A stretch of 64,000 nucleotides of DNA from Haloprofundus salinisoli (GTDB taxonomy: Archaea > Halobacteriota > Halobacteria > Halobacteriales > Haloferacaceae): the NCBI RefSeq assembly GCF_020097815.1, contig NZ_CP083663.1:1054001-1118000 (forward strand). Reading direction: 5' to 3'. Shown piece after piece: positions 1 through 9,129 of this stretch. The notes under the pieces were generated by a model. It saw only the letters and a program-made list of their open reading frames with translations. It was not told where the DNA came from and did not search any database. Position numbers and translations under genes: made by a program. Position 1 is the stretch's first letter. Each line of letters begins with the position of its first letter.

Positions 1-166
1 ACTGCTCTGCCCGGTACTGGTTTCGATTGCGGTCGTACGCGCCCTCGGGGATGCCCTGCTCGTCGTGGACCGTCACGTCGCAACTGTAAACCGACCGCAA
101 CGCGGCGGAGGCCTCGCGCTTGACCTGCGCTGGCACATCCCCGATGGGCACGATGTCGACAAGCAT
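1..166 (-). CDS. amzA: Archaemetzincin-type metalloprotease, N-terminal part (cut by window edge)
   Basis: Reading leftward from the ATG at 166, the first 55 codons are open and run off the window. The N-terminus MLVDIVPIGDVPAQVKREAS followed by a VTVHDEQGIPEGAYDRNRNQY stretch is the pattern I recognise from haloarchaeal archaemetzincins (archaelysin family zinc proteases). The zinc-binding HExxHxxxGxxH motif would lie beyond the edge and cannot be checked. It is divergent from the UPF0146 gene, with 39 bases shared between the two starts. Confidence rests only on the N-terminal resemblance. Confidence 0.75.
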   Translation of the reverse strand, partial: MLVDIVPIGDVPAQVKREASAALRSVYSCDVTVHDEQGIPEGAYDRNRNQYRAEQ

Positions 167-205
167 GCAAGCGGTTAAGGTGGGACCTGTCATAAAGTTC
201 CCGAC

Positions 206-649
206 GTGAAACCTCGGAGAGAAGAGGCACTCGTCGGTCGCCTGTCGGGGTACGACTCGCTCTGTGAGGTCGGCGTCGGCCGCCGACCCGAGATCGCGGC
301 GGCGCTCGCCGAGGCGGGGTGTGCCGTGACGGCGACGGACGTCCACGAGTTTCCGGTCCCGCAGGGTGTCGAGTTCGTCCGCGGCGACCTCGTCGCCGCC
401 AGCGAGGCAGCGACGCCCGACGAGCACTACCACGTGGACGCGCTGTACGCGCTGAACCTCCCGCCGGAACTGCACCGCCCGCTTCGGGACGTGGGCCGGG
501 CGGTCGGCGCGGACTGCCTCTTCACGACGCTCGGGTTCGACGAACCGACGGTCCCGGTTCGGCGCGAGCAACTCGACGGTGAGACGCTGTACGTCGTCGA
601 CGCCGACGCCCGCACGAGCGGTGGTCCGTCGCCGCGACGACGAGGATGA
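206..649 (+). CDS. UPF0146 family protein
   Basis: 147-residue protein starting at a GTG. The N-terminal half has a Rossmann-like pattern ([21 protein letters not shown], then TATDV and VRGDL) that resembles a minimal methyltransferase fold, as in the UPF0146 family of archaea. No function is established for the family, and the fold suggests a nucleotide- or SAM-binding role by inference only. Its stop overlaps the first possible ATG of the next reading frame, but the next gene more likely starts about 86 bases downstream. Probably co-transcribed with the HAD gene that follows. Confidence 0.75.
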   Translation: MKPRREEALVGRLSGYDSLCEVGVGRRPEIAAALAEAGCAVTATDVHEFPVPQGVEFVRGDLVAASEAATPDEHYHVDALYALNLPPELHRPLRDVGRAVGADCLFTTLGFDEPTVPVRREQLDGETLYVVDADARTSGGPSPRRRG

Positions 650-735
650 CCGCTGCGTCGAACGCGTCCGAGGAACCCCGGCGAGTTCGAGGGCTATCCG
701 GAACGCATTTCCTGTCTCCGGTTCGCACAGATGGT

Positions 736-1599
736 ATGCAGACCGACGCGGTCGTTCTCGACGTAGATGGAGTGCTCGTCGACGTCGCCGACTCCTACCG
801 CCGCGCCGTCGTCGAGTCCGTCGATCGAGTGTACGGGCGGACGGTTCCGGTGGAAGCGCTTCAGGCGTTCAAAGACGCCGGCGGGTTCAACAACGACTGG
901 GAGTTGACGTACGCCGTCGCGCTGTACGTGCTCGCGCAGCGAGAGGGACTGAAGATACCGACCGAAGAGTTCGCGGCGCACGTCGCCGAGCGAGGCGGCG
1001 GCCTGGACGCCGCGCAGTCGGTCGTCGCCGACATGCCCAGCATCTCGCAGGCGCGAGTCCGCGATAAGTGGGACAGAGACCGCCTCCGCGAGGTGTTTCA
1101 GGCGCTGTACCTCGGCAGCGACCGCTACCGCGACTTCGAAGGCGGCGACCCGCCGTTCGAGACTGAAGGGTTCATCCACGACGAACCGGTCATCCTCACC
1201 GAGGAGACGGCGGCGAACCTCACCGACCGCTTCGACGTCGGCGTGCTGACCGGCAGACCGAGCGCCGAGGCCGACGTCGCACTCGACAGGGTCGGTCTCG
1301 ACGTGTCCGACGAGCACCGCTTCACGATGGACGACTGGGAGGAAGGGAAACCGCATCCGAGCGCGCTGATGACGCTCGCCGAACGCTTCGAGGCGGAGAC
1401 GGTGACGTTCGTCGGCGACACGCTGGACGATATCCGGACGGCCACGAACGCCGCCGAAGCCGACCCGAGTCGGAGCTACCACGGCGTCGGAGTGCTGACC
1501 GGCGGACTCACCGGCGAGGAGGGCCGCAAAAAGTACGAGGCGGCCGGAGCGGCGGCCGTCGCCGACAGCGTGAACGACCTGCCCGCGCTCCTGGAGTGA
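736..1599 (+). CDS. HAD superfamily hydrolase (TIGR01548-like)
   Basis: 287 residues from the ATG at 736. The frame is open back to 646, but the residues before 736 are not HAD-like, so the later start is preferred. Motif I is LDVDGVLVD near the N-terminus with both aspartates present; motif IV is [12 protein letters not shown] near residue 220. The inserted cap region and the segment [12 protein letters not shown] match the haloarchaeal HAD subfamily IA group annotated as TIGR01548. A phosphatase acting on a small phosphorylated metabolite is likely; the substrate is unknown. It is followed after 4 bases by a small membrane protein. Confidence 0.8.
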   Translation: MQTDAVVLDVDGVLVDVADSYRRAVVESVDRVYGRTVPVEALQAFKDAGGFNNDWELTYAVALYVLAQREGLKIPTEEFAAHVAERGGGLDAAQSVVADMPSISQARVRDKWDRDRLREVFQALYLGSDRYRDFEGGDPPFETEGFIHDEPVILTEETAANLTDRFDVGVLTGRPSAEADVALDRVGLDVSDEHRFTMDDWEEGKPHPSALMTLAERFEAETVTFVGDTLDDIRTATNAAEADPSRSYHGVGVLTGGLTGEEGRKKYEAAGAAAVADSVNDLPALLE

Positions 1600-1603
1600 G
1601 CTG

Positions 1604-1840
1604 ATGGGTCGACGGCGCTTCCGGGCGTTTCTGTTCACGATGCTGGCGCTGGACGTAGCGGCGCTCGTCGTCGTCCCGTTCGTGGTTCCGCCGGATCCGA
1701 CGGCTCGGATGATGGCGTTCGCCGCGGTGCTGTTGACGATTCCGGCGATAGCGTTCTGGTTGGCCTACCGCGGCGGGTTCGAACGCCTCGGCGTCTGGTC
1801 GCCCGAGTCGGGAACCGAGGAGTCGGCCGACGACGAGTGA
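1604..1840 (+). CDS. Small membrane protein, unknown function
   Basis: 78 residues with two hydrophobic segments (about residues 8-28 and 35-54), a short basic N-terminus and an acidic tail ending EESADDE. The start lies 4 bases after the HAD gene stop, so the two are very probably one transcript. No family recognised with confidence. Codon use and acidic tail are typical of its neighbours, which supports it as a real gene. Confidence 0.6.
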   Translation: MGRRRFRAFLFTMLALDVAALVVVPFVVPPDPTARMMAFAAVLLTIPAIAFWLAYRGGFERLGVWSPESGTEESADDE

Positions 1841-1926
1841 GTTCGACGCGGCGAGCGGGTCTGGCGACTCCCGACAGTTCTCTCCGCTCGCGCAACGTTT
1901 AGGGGAGGTCCCGCCTCACATCCACC

Positions 1927-2595
1927 ATGCGAATCGCGTTACTCGGCGGAACCGGCGACATCGGCGGGGGACTGGCGCTGCGGTGGGCGTACGACACTCC
2001 CCACGAGCTACTCATCGGTTCTCGGGACCCCGAGAAGGCGCGGACGAAGGCCGAGGAGTACGAGACGGAACTCGACAGCCGCGGCGTCGACGTGAAGATA
2101 AACGGGTTCACGAACGAGATGGCCGCCGACCGTGCGGACGTGGTCGTCCTCGCCGTGCCGCCGTACCACGTCGCCGATACGGTTGATTCCGTGGCGTCGA
2201 AACTCGACGACGCGGACGTGCTCGTCAGTCCGGCGACGGGAATGAAGCGCGACGACGACGGCTTCCACTACCACCCGCCGAGCGCCGGCAGCGTGACGCA
2301 GTTAGTCGCCGACAGCGCCCCCGAGGGTGTACCCGTGGTGGGGGCGTTCCACAATCTCGCCGCGGGACGACTCGCGGATCTGGACGCCGACCTCGACATC
2401 GACGTGTTGCTCGTCGCCGACGACCCCGACGCGAAGGAGACGGTGCGGATGCTCGCCGAGGGAATCGACGGCCTCCGAGCGCTCGACGCGGGCGGTATCG
2501 CCAACGCCGCGGAAGTCGAGAGCCTAACGCCGCTCCTGGTGAACGTGGCGATGAACAACGACGGGATGCACGGCCTGGGCGTTCGGTTCGAATAA
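1927..2595 (+). CDS. npdG: NADPH-dependent F420 reductase
   Basis: 222 residues. The N-terminus MRIALLGGTGDIGGGLALRW is the NADP-binding Rossmann loop, followed by IGSRDPEKA, where the arginine is the usual NADP phosphate contact. The segment VLAVPPYHVADTV and the C-terminal ESLTPLLVNVAMNNDGMHG match the Fno/NpdG family, which exchanges hydride between NADPH and coenzyme F420 in the cytoplasm. Length is typical for the family. It would supply reduced or oxidised F420 to enzymes such as the luciferase-like oxidoreductase at 48.3-49.3 kb (inference). It ends tail-to-tail with prf1. Confidence 0.9.
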   Translation: MRIALLGGTGDIGGGLALRWAYDTPHELLIGSRDPEKARTKAEEYETELDSRGVDVKINGFTNEMAADRADVVVLAVPPYHVADTVDSVASKLDDADVLVSPATGMKRDDDGFHYHPPSAGSVTQLVADSAPEGVPVVGAFHNLAAGRLADLDADLDIDVLLVADDPDAKETVRMLAEGIDGLRALDAGGIANAAEVESLTPLLVNVAMNNDGMHGLGVRFE

Positions 2596-2697
2596 GCCGG
2601 CAACGGAGGCCGAAGACGGAGGTCGGGGCAGATTTTCAGCGAATGAGATCCACTCTCACCGAGTGAGAAAAATAAGTTGTAGAATCGATAGGAGTGC

Positions 2698-3942
2698 TTA
2701 GACGCCGGTAGAGTACCGAAGGATACCCGCGATACCGCCGAAGGCGTCGTACAGCTGCTCGCCCTTCTCGAAGTCGGTGCTGATGAACTTCGTCTCGGTA
2801 CCGCGCTGGTCCGCGATCTCCATCAGGTGTTCGATGACGTCCTCGCGTTCGACCAGTTCGGCCTCGCCGCCGTCGACGCACTCGTGTTTCGGCGTCGCGT
2901 GGCGGGCGTCGACGACCTCGTACTCCTCTTGCCCGTTGCAGTCGAAGACGGCGACGTCCTTGCGGAGGTCCTCGCTGATGAGCAGGCGGTCGACCGAACC
3001 CATGACGAGGTTCTTCCGCGTCGCCTCGAAGCCGTAGGTGGCGAGGTCGCCCGCGTGGAGGCTCTCGAAGAACTCCTCCATCTCGGCTTTGTCCTTCATC
3101 ACCTCCTGGTCGGCGAGCACGTCCTGTGCGGCGTCGACGAGGTCGTACAGTCCCGATTCGTCGGTGTAGGAGACGTCGAACTTGCCGACGACTTTGTCCT
3201 GAACCTCGTGGTGGAGGTAGTCGCCGTCGAGGAACTCGTCTTTCGTCGGCGACGGCCCGCCGACGAGCACGCCGTCGAGTTCGTGGCGCTTGGAGACGAA
3301 GAGGTCGTTGGCCATCTCGGCGACCTCCTGGTAGAAGTTGTCGATGGCCTCGAGGCGGAGGCGGGCGAAACGCTGGGCGGACTGACCACCTTTGCGCTGT
3401 TTGCCCGGAACGAGCGAGGAGGCGGATTTGACCGGTTCGACGCGCTTGCCTTTCAGCCAGCCGACGTTCGCCTCGCGGCGGTCGAGGACGATGAGGCCGA
3501 ACAGCCCCTTGTCCGAGAGCATCTGCTCCAGCGGCTCGGTCAAAAAGGCCGAGTCGCAGTGGTAGCGGAACGACTGGACCGGTTCGGGCGGACTCTCCAG
3601 GGTCTTCGTCACCATCGTCGTCTGGCCGCCGCCGGAGTTGATCGCGCCCGAGAAGATGACGATACCGTTGTCCGGTGGGAACGTGTCGAAGTAGCGCAGG
3701 CGGTCTTTGATGCTCGTGAGCGCGTCCTGAACGTTCGTCCGCGTCTGCTTGGACTTGATGTTGGCCGCCTCGCTGTGTTCCTGGATGACGTGGGCGACTA
3801 CGTCCGAAATCTGCTTGTCGGGAGGGATGTAGATAGTGACGAGCTGGGTTCCGGAGCCTTCGTACTCCGACAACTCCTCTATGACCTTCCGGAACTCGTA
3901 CTTCCGACGGTCGTTGCTCGGTCCCTCGGCGTCAGCACTCAT
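2698..3942 (-). CDS. prf1: Peptide chain release factor aRF1
   Basis: 414 residues, the usual length of archaeal aRF1. The stop-codon recognition motif NIKS sits at residues 61-64 and the peptidyl-tRNA hydrolysis motif GGQ sits inside RKGGQSAQRF near residue 185. The protein ends all translation in archaea, recognising all three stop codons. The ATG at 3942 gives the expected N-terminus. It is divergent from the MinD-type gene, and the long open frame on the opposite strand here is a GC-driven shadow. Confidence 0.97.
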   Translation of the reverse strand: MSADAEGPSNDRRKYEFRKVIEELSEYEGSGTQLVTIYIPPDKQISDVVAHVIQEHSEAANIKSKQTRTNVQDALTSIKDRLRYFDTFPPDNGIVIFSGAINSGGGQTTMVTKTLESPPEPVQSFRYHCDSAFLTEPLEQMLSDKGLFGLIVLDRREANVGWLKGKRVEPVKSASSLVPGKQRKGGQSAQRFARLRLEAIDNFYQEVAEMANDLFVSKRHELDGVLVGGPSPTKDEFLDGDYLHHEVQDKVVGKFDVSYTDESGLYDLVDAAQDVLADQEVMKDKAEMEEFFESLHAGDLATYGFEATRKNLVMGSVDRLLISEDLRKDVAVFDCNGQEEYEVVDARHATPKHECVDGGEAELVEREDVIEHLMEIADQRGTETKFISTDFEKGEQLYDAFGGIAGILRYSTGV

Positions 3943-4046
3943 TACTTCTACTAGCCCGGGCGGACGGTAAGTATGCTTTGACTGGCGTTCCAGCGGACTG
4001 CGAGCGCGTCTGACGGCCGCCAGCGGTCCGGCGGCCGGGGGCTACA

Positions 4047-4053
4047 TTTATAT
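4047..4053 (+). promoter_or_regulatory. TATA element for the MinD-type gene
   Basis: The sequence TTTATAT lies about 33-39 bases before the ATG at 4086, in a locally AT-rich spot of a GC-rich intergenic region. The spacing fits an archaeal TATA box with a transcript start about 10 bases before the start codon. Confidence 0.55.
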
Positions 4054-4085
4054 CCCCGACACGGGAGGATGTGTACAACTCAACT

Positions 4086-5456
4086 ATGGCTTGGATATAC
4101 GCGGTTGCGAGTGCGAAAGGTGGCGTCGGGAAAACGACGACGACGGCGAATCTGGGCGCGACGTTGGCGGCGGCCGGCCACGACGTCGCCGTCGTCGACG
4201 CCGACCTCGCCATGCCGAATCTCGCCGCCGCACTCGGCGTCGAAGCCCCGGACGCAACAGTACACGACGTGCTCGCGGGACGGGCGTCCGTCGACGACGC
4301 GACGTACCACTCGGACGCCGGCGTCGACGTCGTTCCCGGCGACGACAGCCTCGACGCGTTCGCCGACGCGGAGCCGACAGAACTGAACGCCGTCTTCTCG
4401 GCGCTCGAATCGTACGAGTTCGTGCTCGTCGACACCGGCAGCGGTCTGAGCCACGACGCCGTCCTCCCCTTGGGTCTGGCCGACGCCGTCTTTCTCGTCT
4501 GCAACACCGAGCGCGACGCCCTCGGCGACACCGACAAGACCCGCGAGGTGACCGAGCGACTCGGCGGGACCGTCGCCGGCGTCGTCCTCACGCGCGTCGA
4601 CCCCGAGAACCCCAACGCCGAGGAAGTCCAAACCCGCCTCGACGCGGCGGTCGTCGAGGCGATTCCGGCCGACGACGCGGTCACCGACTCGGTGGCGGCG
4701 TCGGTGCCGGTGTCGACGCACGCCCCCGACAGCCCCGCCGCCGCCGCGTACGCGGCGCTCGCCGAGGCCGTCGAAGCGTACGACCCGAACACGGAGACCG
4801 ACGAAGAGACGGAGGCGCGAACCGACGAAATCAGCGAAGCCGGCGAACGCGACGAGTTCGACGAAGCCGACGAACGCGGGTCGGAGATCGCTGACCCGGC
4901 GGATGCCGAATCGCCGGACGTCGAACTGGACGACACGAGAGACACCGACGCTGCGGACGGGACGCTGTCTATCGCCAGCGCGGAAGCGAAACTCGGCGCG
5001 GACGAGGTAGACAGTGGATTTGACGACCCCGCCGAGTCGAATGACCCCGATGAGTTCGCCGAACCCACCCACTCCGCCGACTCCGCCGATTCCCCCGAAC
5101 CCGCTGAGCGGGACGAGACCGTCGAGGGAGAAAGAGAGGAAAAGACCGTCGAAGACGACCCCGCCGAGACCGACGACGAGCCACTCGTCGACGCCATCGC
5201 CGAAGCCGAAGAGACGGCCGGGACAGTCGAACTCCCCGAGAACGACGAGGAGAGCGCCGCAGACACGGCCGACGAGGAAGACGGCGTGTACGACACCGCG
5301 CTCGTCGAAGAAGCGGAACACGTCGAAACCGAACCCGACGAGTCCGACGACGAGCGACCGGGAGAAGACGACGAGGCGGCGCGTGCGGACGGAGAGCGCG
5401 ACAGCGAAGGGAGCCGCGGCGAACAGAAGGGGTTCCTCGGTCGGCTCCTGCGGTGA
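4086..5456 (+). CDS. MinD/ParA-family ATPase with long acidic tail and C-terminal amphipathic end
   Basis: 456 residues from ATG 4086; a GTG at 4071 is possible but adds only five residues. The deviant Walker A motif KGGVGKTTTTANL lies at residues 11-23, followed by VVDADLAMPNLA and VLVDTGSGLS, as in MinD ATPases. The ATPase domain ends near residue 235. After it come about 200 residues rich in Asp, Glu and Ser. The last nine residues, KGFLGRLLR, resemble the membrane-targeting helix that ends bacterial MinD. Inference: a membrane-cycling positioning ATPase with a long flexible linker, similar in layout to haloarchaeal MinD paralogues with extended C-termini. Confidence 0.88.
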   Translation: MAWIYAVASAKGGVGKTTTTANLGATLAAAGHDVAVVDADLAMPNLAAALGVEAPDATVHDVLAGRASVDDATYHSDAGVDVVPGDDSLDAFADAEPTELNAVFSALESYEFVLVDTGSGLSHDAVLPLGLADAVFLVCNTERDALGDTDKTREVTERLGGTVAGVVLTRVDPENPNAEEVQTRLDAAVVEAIPADDAVTDSVAASVPVSTHAPDSPAAAAYAALAEAVEAYDPNTETDEETEARTDEISEAGERDEFDEADERGSEIADPADAESPDVELDDTRDTDAADGTLSIASAEAKLGADEVDSGFDDPAESNDPDEFAEPTHSADSADSPEPAERDETVEGEREEKTVEDDPAETDDEPLVDAIAEAEETAGTVELPENDEESAADTADEEDGVYDTALVEEAEHVETEPDESDDERPGEDDEAARADGERDSEGSRGEQKGFLGRLLR

Positions 5457-5496
5457 AAACGGGAAGTTCTTTTAGGCAACCCGTCACAGCAACGGT

Positions 5497-5637
5497 ATGG
5501 CCGAAGACGAAACCGTCCCCTTCTGGTGGGTCGTGTTGTTTCTCGCACTCGCACTCGGTGCGGGCGCGATAGCCGTCACTTCCGTCGGCGGTAGTCTCAT
5601 CGACTCTACGGGCGTCGTACTCCCGCTGCTCTTCTGA
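5497..5637 (+). CDS. Small single-pass membrane protein
   Basis: 46 residues beginning MAEDETVPFWWVVLFLALAL and ending VVLPLLF. One hydrophobic segment covers residues 9-28, a second weaker one covers the C-terminus. The ATG lies 40 bases after the MinD-type gene stop, preceded by TTTTAGG at 5470-5476. Small haloarchaeal proteins of this type are common and mostly uncharacterised. Support is the acidic N-terminus, the coherent hydrophobic profile and codon use like the neighbours. Confidence 0.55.
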   Translation: MAEDETVPFWWVVLFLALALGAGAIAVTSVGGSLIDSTGVVLPLLF

Positions 5638-5649
5638 AACGGCGCGCGC

Positions 5650-7422
5650 TCACATCGAGGTCGGGGCTTCGACGCCGAGAGCGTCCAGCGCGTTGGCGAC
5701 GGCGTGGCGAGCGCCCGCGACGAGCGCGAGTCGAGCGTTTCTCTTCTCGCCTTCGGCGGTGAGCACCGGGCATTCGCGGTAGAACGCGTTGAACGTCTCC
5801 GCGAGTTCGCGGGTGTAGGTGGCGACGACGTGCGGTTCGAGGTCGTCGGCGGCTTCCTCGATGACCGCCGGGAAGCGAGCGAGCGTCCGGACGAGATCGC
5901 GTTCCTCCGGTGCGTCGAGGAGGTCCGCGTCGAAAGAGTCGAGAGTCAGCGACCCGCCCTCGGCGACGTTGACGCCCGCCTCCGCGAGGATGCCACAGCA
6001 GCGCGCGTGGATGTACTGGACGTACGGCGCGGATTGGGCCTCGAAGTCGAGCGCGCGGTCCCACTCGAACGTGATGGCCTTCGTCGGCTGTTTCGAGACG
6101 ATGTCGTAGCGAACGGCCCCGATACCGACCTGTCGAGCGATACGCTCGATATCGTTCTCCGAGAGGTCGTCGTCGCGGATGCGCGAGTCGAGCCGCGACT
6201 CGACTTCCTCGCGGGCGCGGGCGATGGACTCGTCGAGCAGGTCGTCGAGGTCCACACCGGTGCCTCTGCGCGTACTCATCTTCCCCTCCGGGAGGTTGAC
6301 GTACGAGTAGATGGCGTGGCGCAGTTGGTCGGTGTCGTTGCCGAGCAGTTCGAGCGCCGCCTTCAGCTGTTCGGCCTGCAGTTTGTGGTCCTCGCCGAGA
6401 ACGGTGACCGCTTCGTCGTAGTTGTCGAACTTCCACTCGTGGTGGGCGAGGTCGCGAGTCGTGTACAGCGTCGTCCCGTCCGAGCGGAGAAACACCATCT
6501 TCTTCTCGATGTCCCAGTCGGTGAGGTCGAGTTGCCAGGCCTCTTCCTCGTAGACGGCGTGGTCGGACTCTTTGAGGCGCTCGACGACGTCGTCGGCGGA
6601 GGCGTCGCGCATGAACCGCGACTCCTTGACGAACTCGTCGAAGACGGCCGGAAGACGGGCGAGCGACTGGCGCATTCCGCCGAGCACTTGGTCGACGACG
6701 AGTTCGACGCGCTCGTACACCGCCTCGTCGCCCTCCTCCAGCCCCTGCATGATAGCCTCGATCTCGGCCTCGGCCGCTTCGACCTCGTCGGCGTCCCCCT
6801 CCTCTAAGAACAGGTTGCCTTTGCGGTAGTAGCGCACGAGGTCGTAGTCGGCACGGTCGCGCTCGGGTTGCGGGAGGTCGGACTCGTCGAACGTCTCGTA
6901 GGCCCACGTGAAGACGGCGACCTGTCGGCCCGCGTCGTTGACGTAGTAGTGGCGCTCGACGTCGTTGCCCGCGTAGTCGAGGACGCGCGCGACGGCGTCG
7001 CCGAGAATCGGATTCCGGGCGCGGCCGACGTGGACCGGACCCGTCGGGTTGGCGCTGGTGTGCTCGACGACGACCGACTTCCCGGTGTCGGGGAGGCGGC
7101 CGAACTCCTCGTCGCTCGCCGCGGCGTCGAGGGTGTCCGCGAGGTAGGTGTCGGTCGGAGAGAAGTTGACGTACGGCCCCTGCGTCGTCGCGGCGGCGAT
7201 GTACTCGTACTCGTCGACGTTTAGTTCGTCGACGAGTTGGGCGGCGACCTGCGGCGGGGCCGCGCCGAGTTCGCCGGCGAGTCGGAACGCGACGCTGGAG
7301 GCGAGGACGGCGTCGACGTCTTCGGGCGGTTCTTCGACGCCGAGGTCGTCGGTCGGCGCGTCCAGCGCCGACAGCGCGTCGGTCAGCGCCGACTCGACCT
7401 GACTGCGAAACTCTCTGAACAT
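5650..7422 (-). CDS. argS: Arginyl-tRNA synthetase
   Basis: 590 residues from ATG 7422 ([17 protein letters not shown]); a longer frame to 7485 is open, but its extra residues are not typical of the family. The class I HIGH-like motif is HVGR within [19 protein letters not shown], and the KMSKS-like motif is KMSTR within [12 protein letters not shown]. The N-terminal Add1 domain and C-terminal anticodon-binding region are present. It charges tRNA-Arg. Three direct repeats carrying an interrupted palindrome lie 70-150 bases upstream of its start. Confidence 0.96.
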   Translation of the reverse strand: MFREFRSQVESALTDALSALDAPTDDLGVEEPPEDVDAVLASSVAFRLAGELGAAPPQVAAQLVDELNVDEYEYIAAATTQGPYVNFSPTDTYLADTLDAAASDEEFGRLPDTGKSVVVEHTSANPTGPVHVGRARNPILGDAVARVLDYAGNDVERHYYVNDAGRQVAVFTWAYETFDESDLPQPERDRADYDLVRYYRKGNLFLEEGDADEVEAAEAEIEAIMQGLEEGDEAVYERVELVVDQVLGGMRQSLARLPAVFDEFVKESRFMRDASADDVVERLKESDHAVYEEEAWQLDLTDWDIEKKMVFLRSDGTTLYTTRDLAHHEWKFDNYDEAVTVLGEDHKLQAEQLKAALELLGNDTDQLRHAIYSYVNLPEGKMSTRRGTGVDLDDLLDESIARAREEVESRLDSRIRDDDLSENDIERIARQVGIGAVRYDIVSKQPTKAITFEWDRALDFEAQSAPYVQYIHARCCGILAEAGVNVAEGGSLTLDSFDADLLDAPEERDLVRTLARFPAVIEEAADDLEPHVVATYTRELAETFNAFYRECPVLTAEGEKRNARLALVAGARHAVANALDALGVEAPTSM

Positions 7423-7493
7423 GCCCGTTGGTTTTCGAGGGTCGGATAAAGGTATTTCCGAACCACGGACGACGGAAACGGTCACACGGTAGC

Positions 7494-7574
7494 CGGTGAC
7501 GTGTCACGACAGCCGACGAGCGGTGACGTGTCACGACAGCCGACGAGCGGTGACGTGTCACCACGACCGATGAA
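7494..7574. repeat. Three tandem 27-bp repeats each with GTGAC-GT-GTCAC
   Basis: Copies at 7494-7520 and 7521-7547 are identical; the third, 7548-7574, matches through its first half and then diverges. Each copy carries GTGACGTGTCAC, two inverted GTGAC half-sites separated by GT. They sit in the argS-ribK intergenic region, nearer argS. The arrangement suggests an array of operator sites for a dimeric regulator. No spacers, so not a CRISPR. Confidence 0.75.
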
Positions 7575-7640
7575 CTTAGATGTGTGACCGTTATTGTGTG
7601 CAGTGGACACCGCCTTTTGGCAGTAATCGCCCCATAACAC

Positions 7641-7660
7641 ATCTGAGATGCTTCTCAGAT
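7641..7660. promoter_or_regulatory. Perfect palindrome upstream of the ribK TATA box, probable operator
   Basis: ATCTGAGA and TCTCAGAT form a perfect 8-bp inverted repeat around the 4-base loop TGCT. It directly precedes the AT-rich TATA-like sequence GTTATATTTATG (7663-7674), which is 25-36 bases before the ribK ATG at 7699. That position suits a repressor or activator acting at the BRE/TATA. Because RibK carries an N-terminal winged helix, autoregulation is the simplest inference. Confidence 0.65.
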
Positions 7661-7698
7661 TCGTTATATTTATGCGGGCGGCAACCCGAGTGAGACGT

Positions 7699-8397
7699 AT
7701 GCCAGAAACGGTAGTCGCCGTCGGCCACGACGAGTTGGCCGCGTTGAAGCACGTCGCTTTAGATGGCGGATTGACCGGCCCGGTGAAGGTATCCTGTGCC
7801 GGACTCGCCGAACGTCTCGACGCGTCCAACCAGACGGCGTCACGCCGCCTCCAGCGTCTCGACGAGGCCGGCTTCGTCGAGCGCGACATCGTCAGCGACG
7901 GACAGTGGGTGTCGATAACCGACGACGGCGAGGCCGCGCTCCGCGGGGAGTACGCCGACTATCGCCGCATCTTCGAGGACGACTCCGAACTCGCCCTCAC
8001 CGGAACCGTCACCGGCGGGATGGGCGAGGGTCGCCACTACATCTCGCTTGCGGGTTACATGAAGCAGTTCGCAGAACGGTTGGGTTACGAGCCGTTCGCG
8101 GGCACGCTCAACGTCGAACTCACCGACGAGTCGGTCCGGACGCGCGCCGGGATGGCGAACCTCGACGCCGCGCCCATCGACGGCTGGGAGGACGACGAAC
8201 GGACGTTCGGTCCGGCCGCCTGCTACGCGGCGACTGTCGAGCACGACGGGTCGACGTACGAGACGGCTCACATCATCGTCCCCGAGCGAACCCACCACGA
8301 CGAGCGTCAACTGGAGATCATCGCCCCGGAGAAGCTTCGGGACGTGTTGGCGCTCGAAGACGGCGCGACTGTCACCGTCTACGTGGAGGACGTCTGA
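7699..8397 (+). CDS. ribK: CTP-dependent riboflavin kinase with N-terminal winged helix (RbkR type)
   Basis: 232 residues from ATG 7699 ([13 protein letters not shown]); the frame is open upstream to 7648, but that stretch contains the operator palindrome and TATA box. Residues about 10-85 form a winged helix-turn-helix ([27 protein letters not shown]). The kinase domain begins near residue 100 with [19 protein letters not shown], then GTLNVEL. Archaeal riboflavin kinases use CTP to make FMN, and the fused form RbkR is known as both kinase and transcription regulator of riboflavin genes. It overlaps ribB by one base. Confidence 0.92.
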   Translation: MPETVVAVGHDELAALKHVALDGGLTGPVKVSCAGLAERLDASNQTASRRLQRLDEAGFVERDIVSDGQWVSITDDGEAALRGEYADYRRIFEDDSELALTGTVTGGMGEGRHYISLAGYMKQFAERLGYEPFAGTLNVELTDESVRTRAGMANLDAAPIDGWEDDERTFGPAACYAATVEHDGSTYETAHIIVPERTHHDERQLEIIAPEKLRDVLALEDGATVTVYVEDV

Positions 8398-9101
8398 TGA
8401 CGCAGCGCGCGAGCGACGACGCGACTGCGAGCGCGAACGGCGGCGTTCGCGCCGCTATCGACGCCTTCCGGAACGGTGACCCGGTGCTCATCCACGACTT
8501 CGACGACCGGGAGGGAGAGACCGACATCGTCTACCCCGCGGGCGCGGTGACTCCCGCGGCCGTCTCGCACCTCCGAAACGATGCGGGTGGATTGGTCTGT
8601 ACCGCGCTCTCGGACGCCGTCGCCGACGCGGTCGGCCTCCCGTTTCTCGACGACGCGCTCGACCACCCGAGCGCCGGTGATCACGACCTTCGATACGACA
8701 GTCGCTCGTCGTTCTCGCTGCCAGTGAACCACCGTGACACCTTCACCGGTATCACCGACGAGGACCGCGCGCTGACCATCACGAAACTCGCGGAGGCGGC
8801 GACCGCGGTCGAGGCCGTCCCGGCGAGTTACGGACCCGAAGAGTTCGCCGCCGAGTTCCGTTCGCCCGGCCACGTTAACCTCCTTCGCGGCGCGCCCGAA
8901 TTGCTCGCCGACCGGCGCGGCCACACCGAGCTCGGTCTGGCGCTCGCCGCCGAGGCGGGTCTTCCGCCCGCCGTCGTCGTCTGCGAGATGCTCGACGACG
9001 AGAGCGGACGAGCGCTCTCGCCGGCCGACGCCCGCGCGTACGCCGACCGACGCGGGTTCGTTTACCTCGAAGGCCAGCAGTTGGTCGACGAACTAACGTA
9101 A
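8397..9101 (+). CDS. ribB: 3,4-dihydroxy-2-butanone-4-phosphate synthase
   Basis: 234 residues. The ATG overlaps the ribK stop (ATGA junction at 8396-8400), so translation is probably coupled. The acidic catalytic loop DDREGETDIVYPA near residue 40, SLPVNHRDTFTGITDEDRALTI near residue 110 and FRSPGHVNLLRG near residue 160 are characteristic of RibB, which converts ribulose 5-phosphate to the four-carbon riboflavin precursor. Together with RibK it gives the first four-carbon unit and the last kinase step of FMN synthesis in one operon. No GTP cyclohydrolase II domain is fused. Confidence 0.94.
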   Translation: MTQRASDDATASANGGVRAAIDAFRNGDPVLIHDFDDREGETDIVYPAGAVTPAAVSHLRNDAGGLVCTALSDAVADAVGLPFLDDALDHPSAGDHDLRYDSRSSFSLPVNHRDTFTGITDEDRALTITKLAEAATAVEAVPASYGPEEFAAEFRSPGHVNLLRGAPELLADRRGHTELGLALAAEAGLPPAVVVCEMLDDESGRALSPADARAYADRRGFVYLEGQQLVDELT

Positions 9102-9129
9102 TCGAACGCCGCCTCCGAAACCTCCGCTC

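Noticed and set aside
2827-3954. 375-residue plus-strand frame opposite prf1
   Set aside because: Antisense shadow of a GC-rich gene: valine- and arginine-heavy composition without any domain, while prf1 is unmistakable.
7494-7574. Possible CRISPR array from three direct repeats
   Set aside because: The copies abut each other with no spacers, and there are no cas genes in the window.
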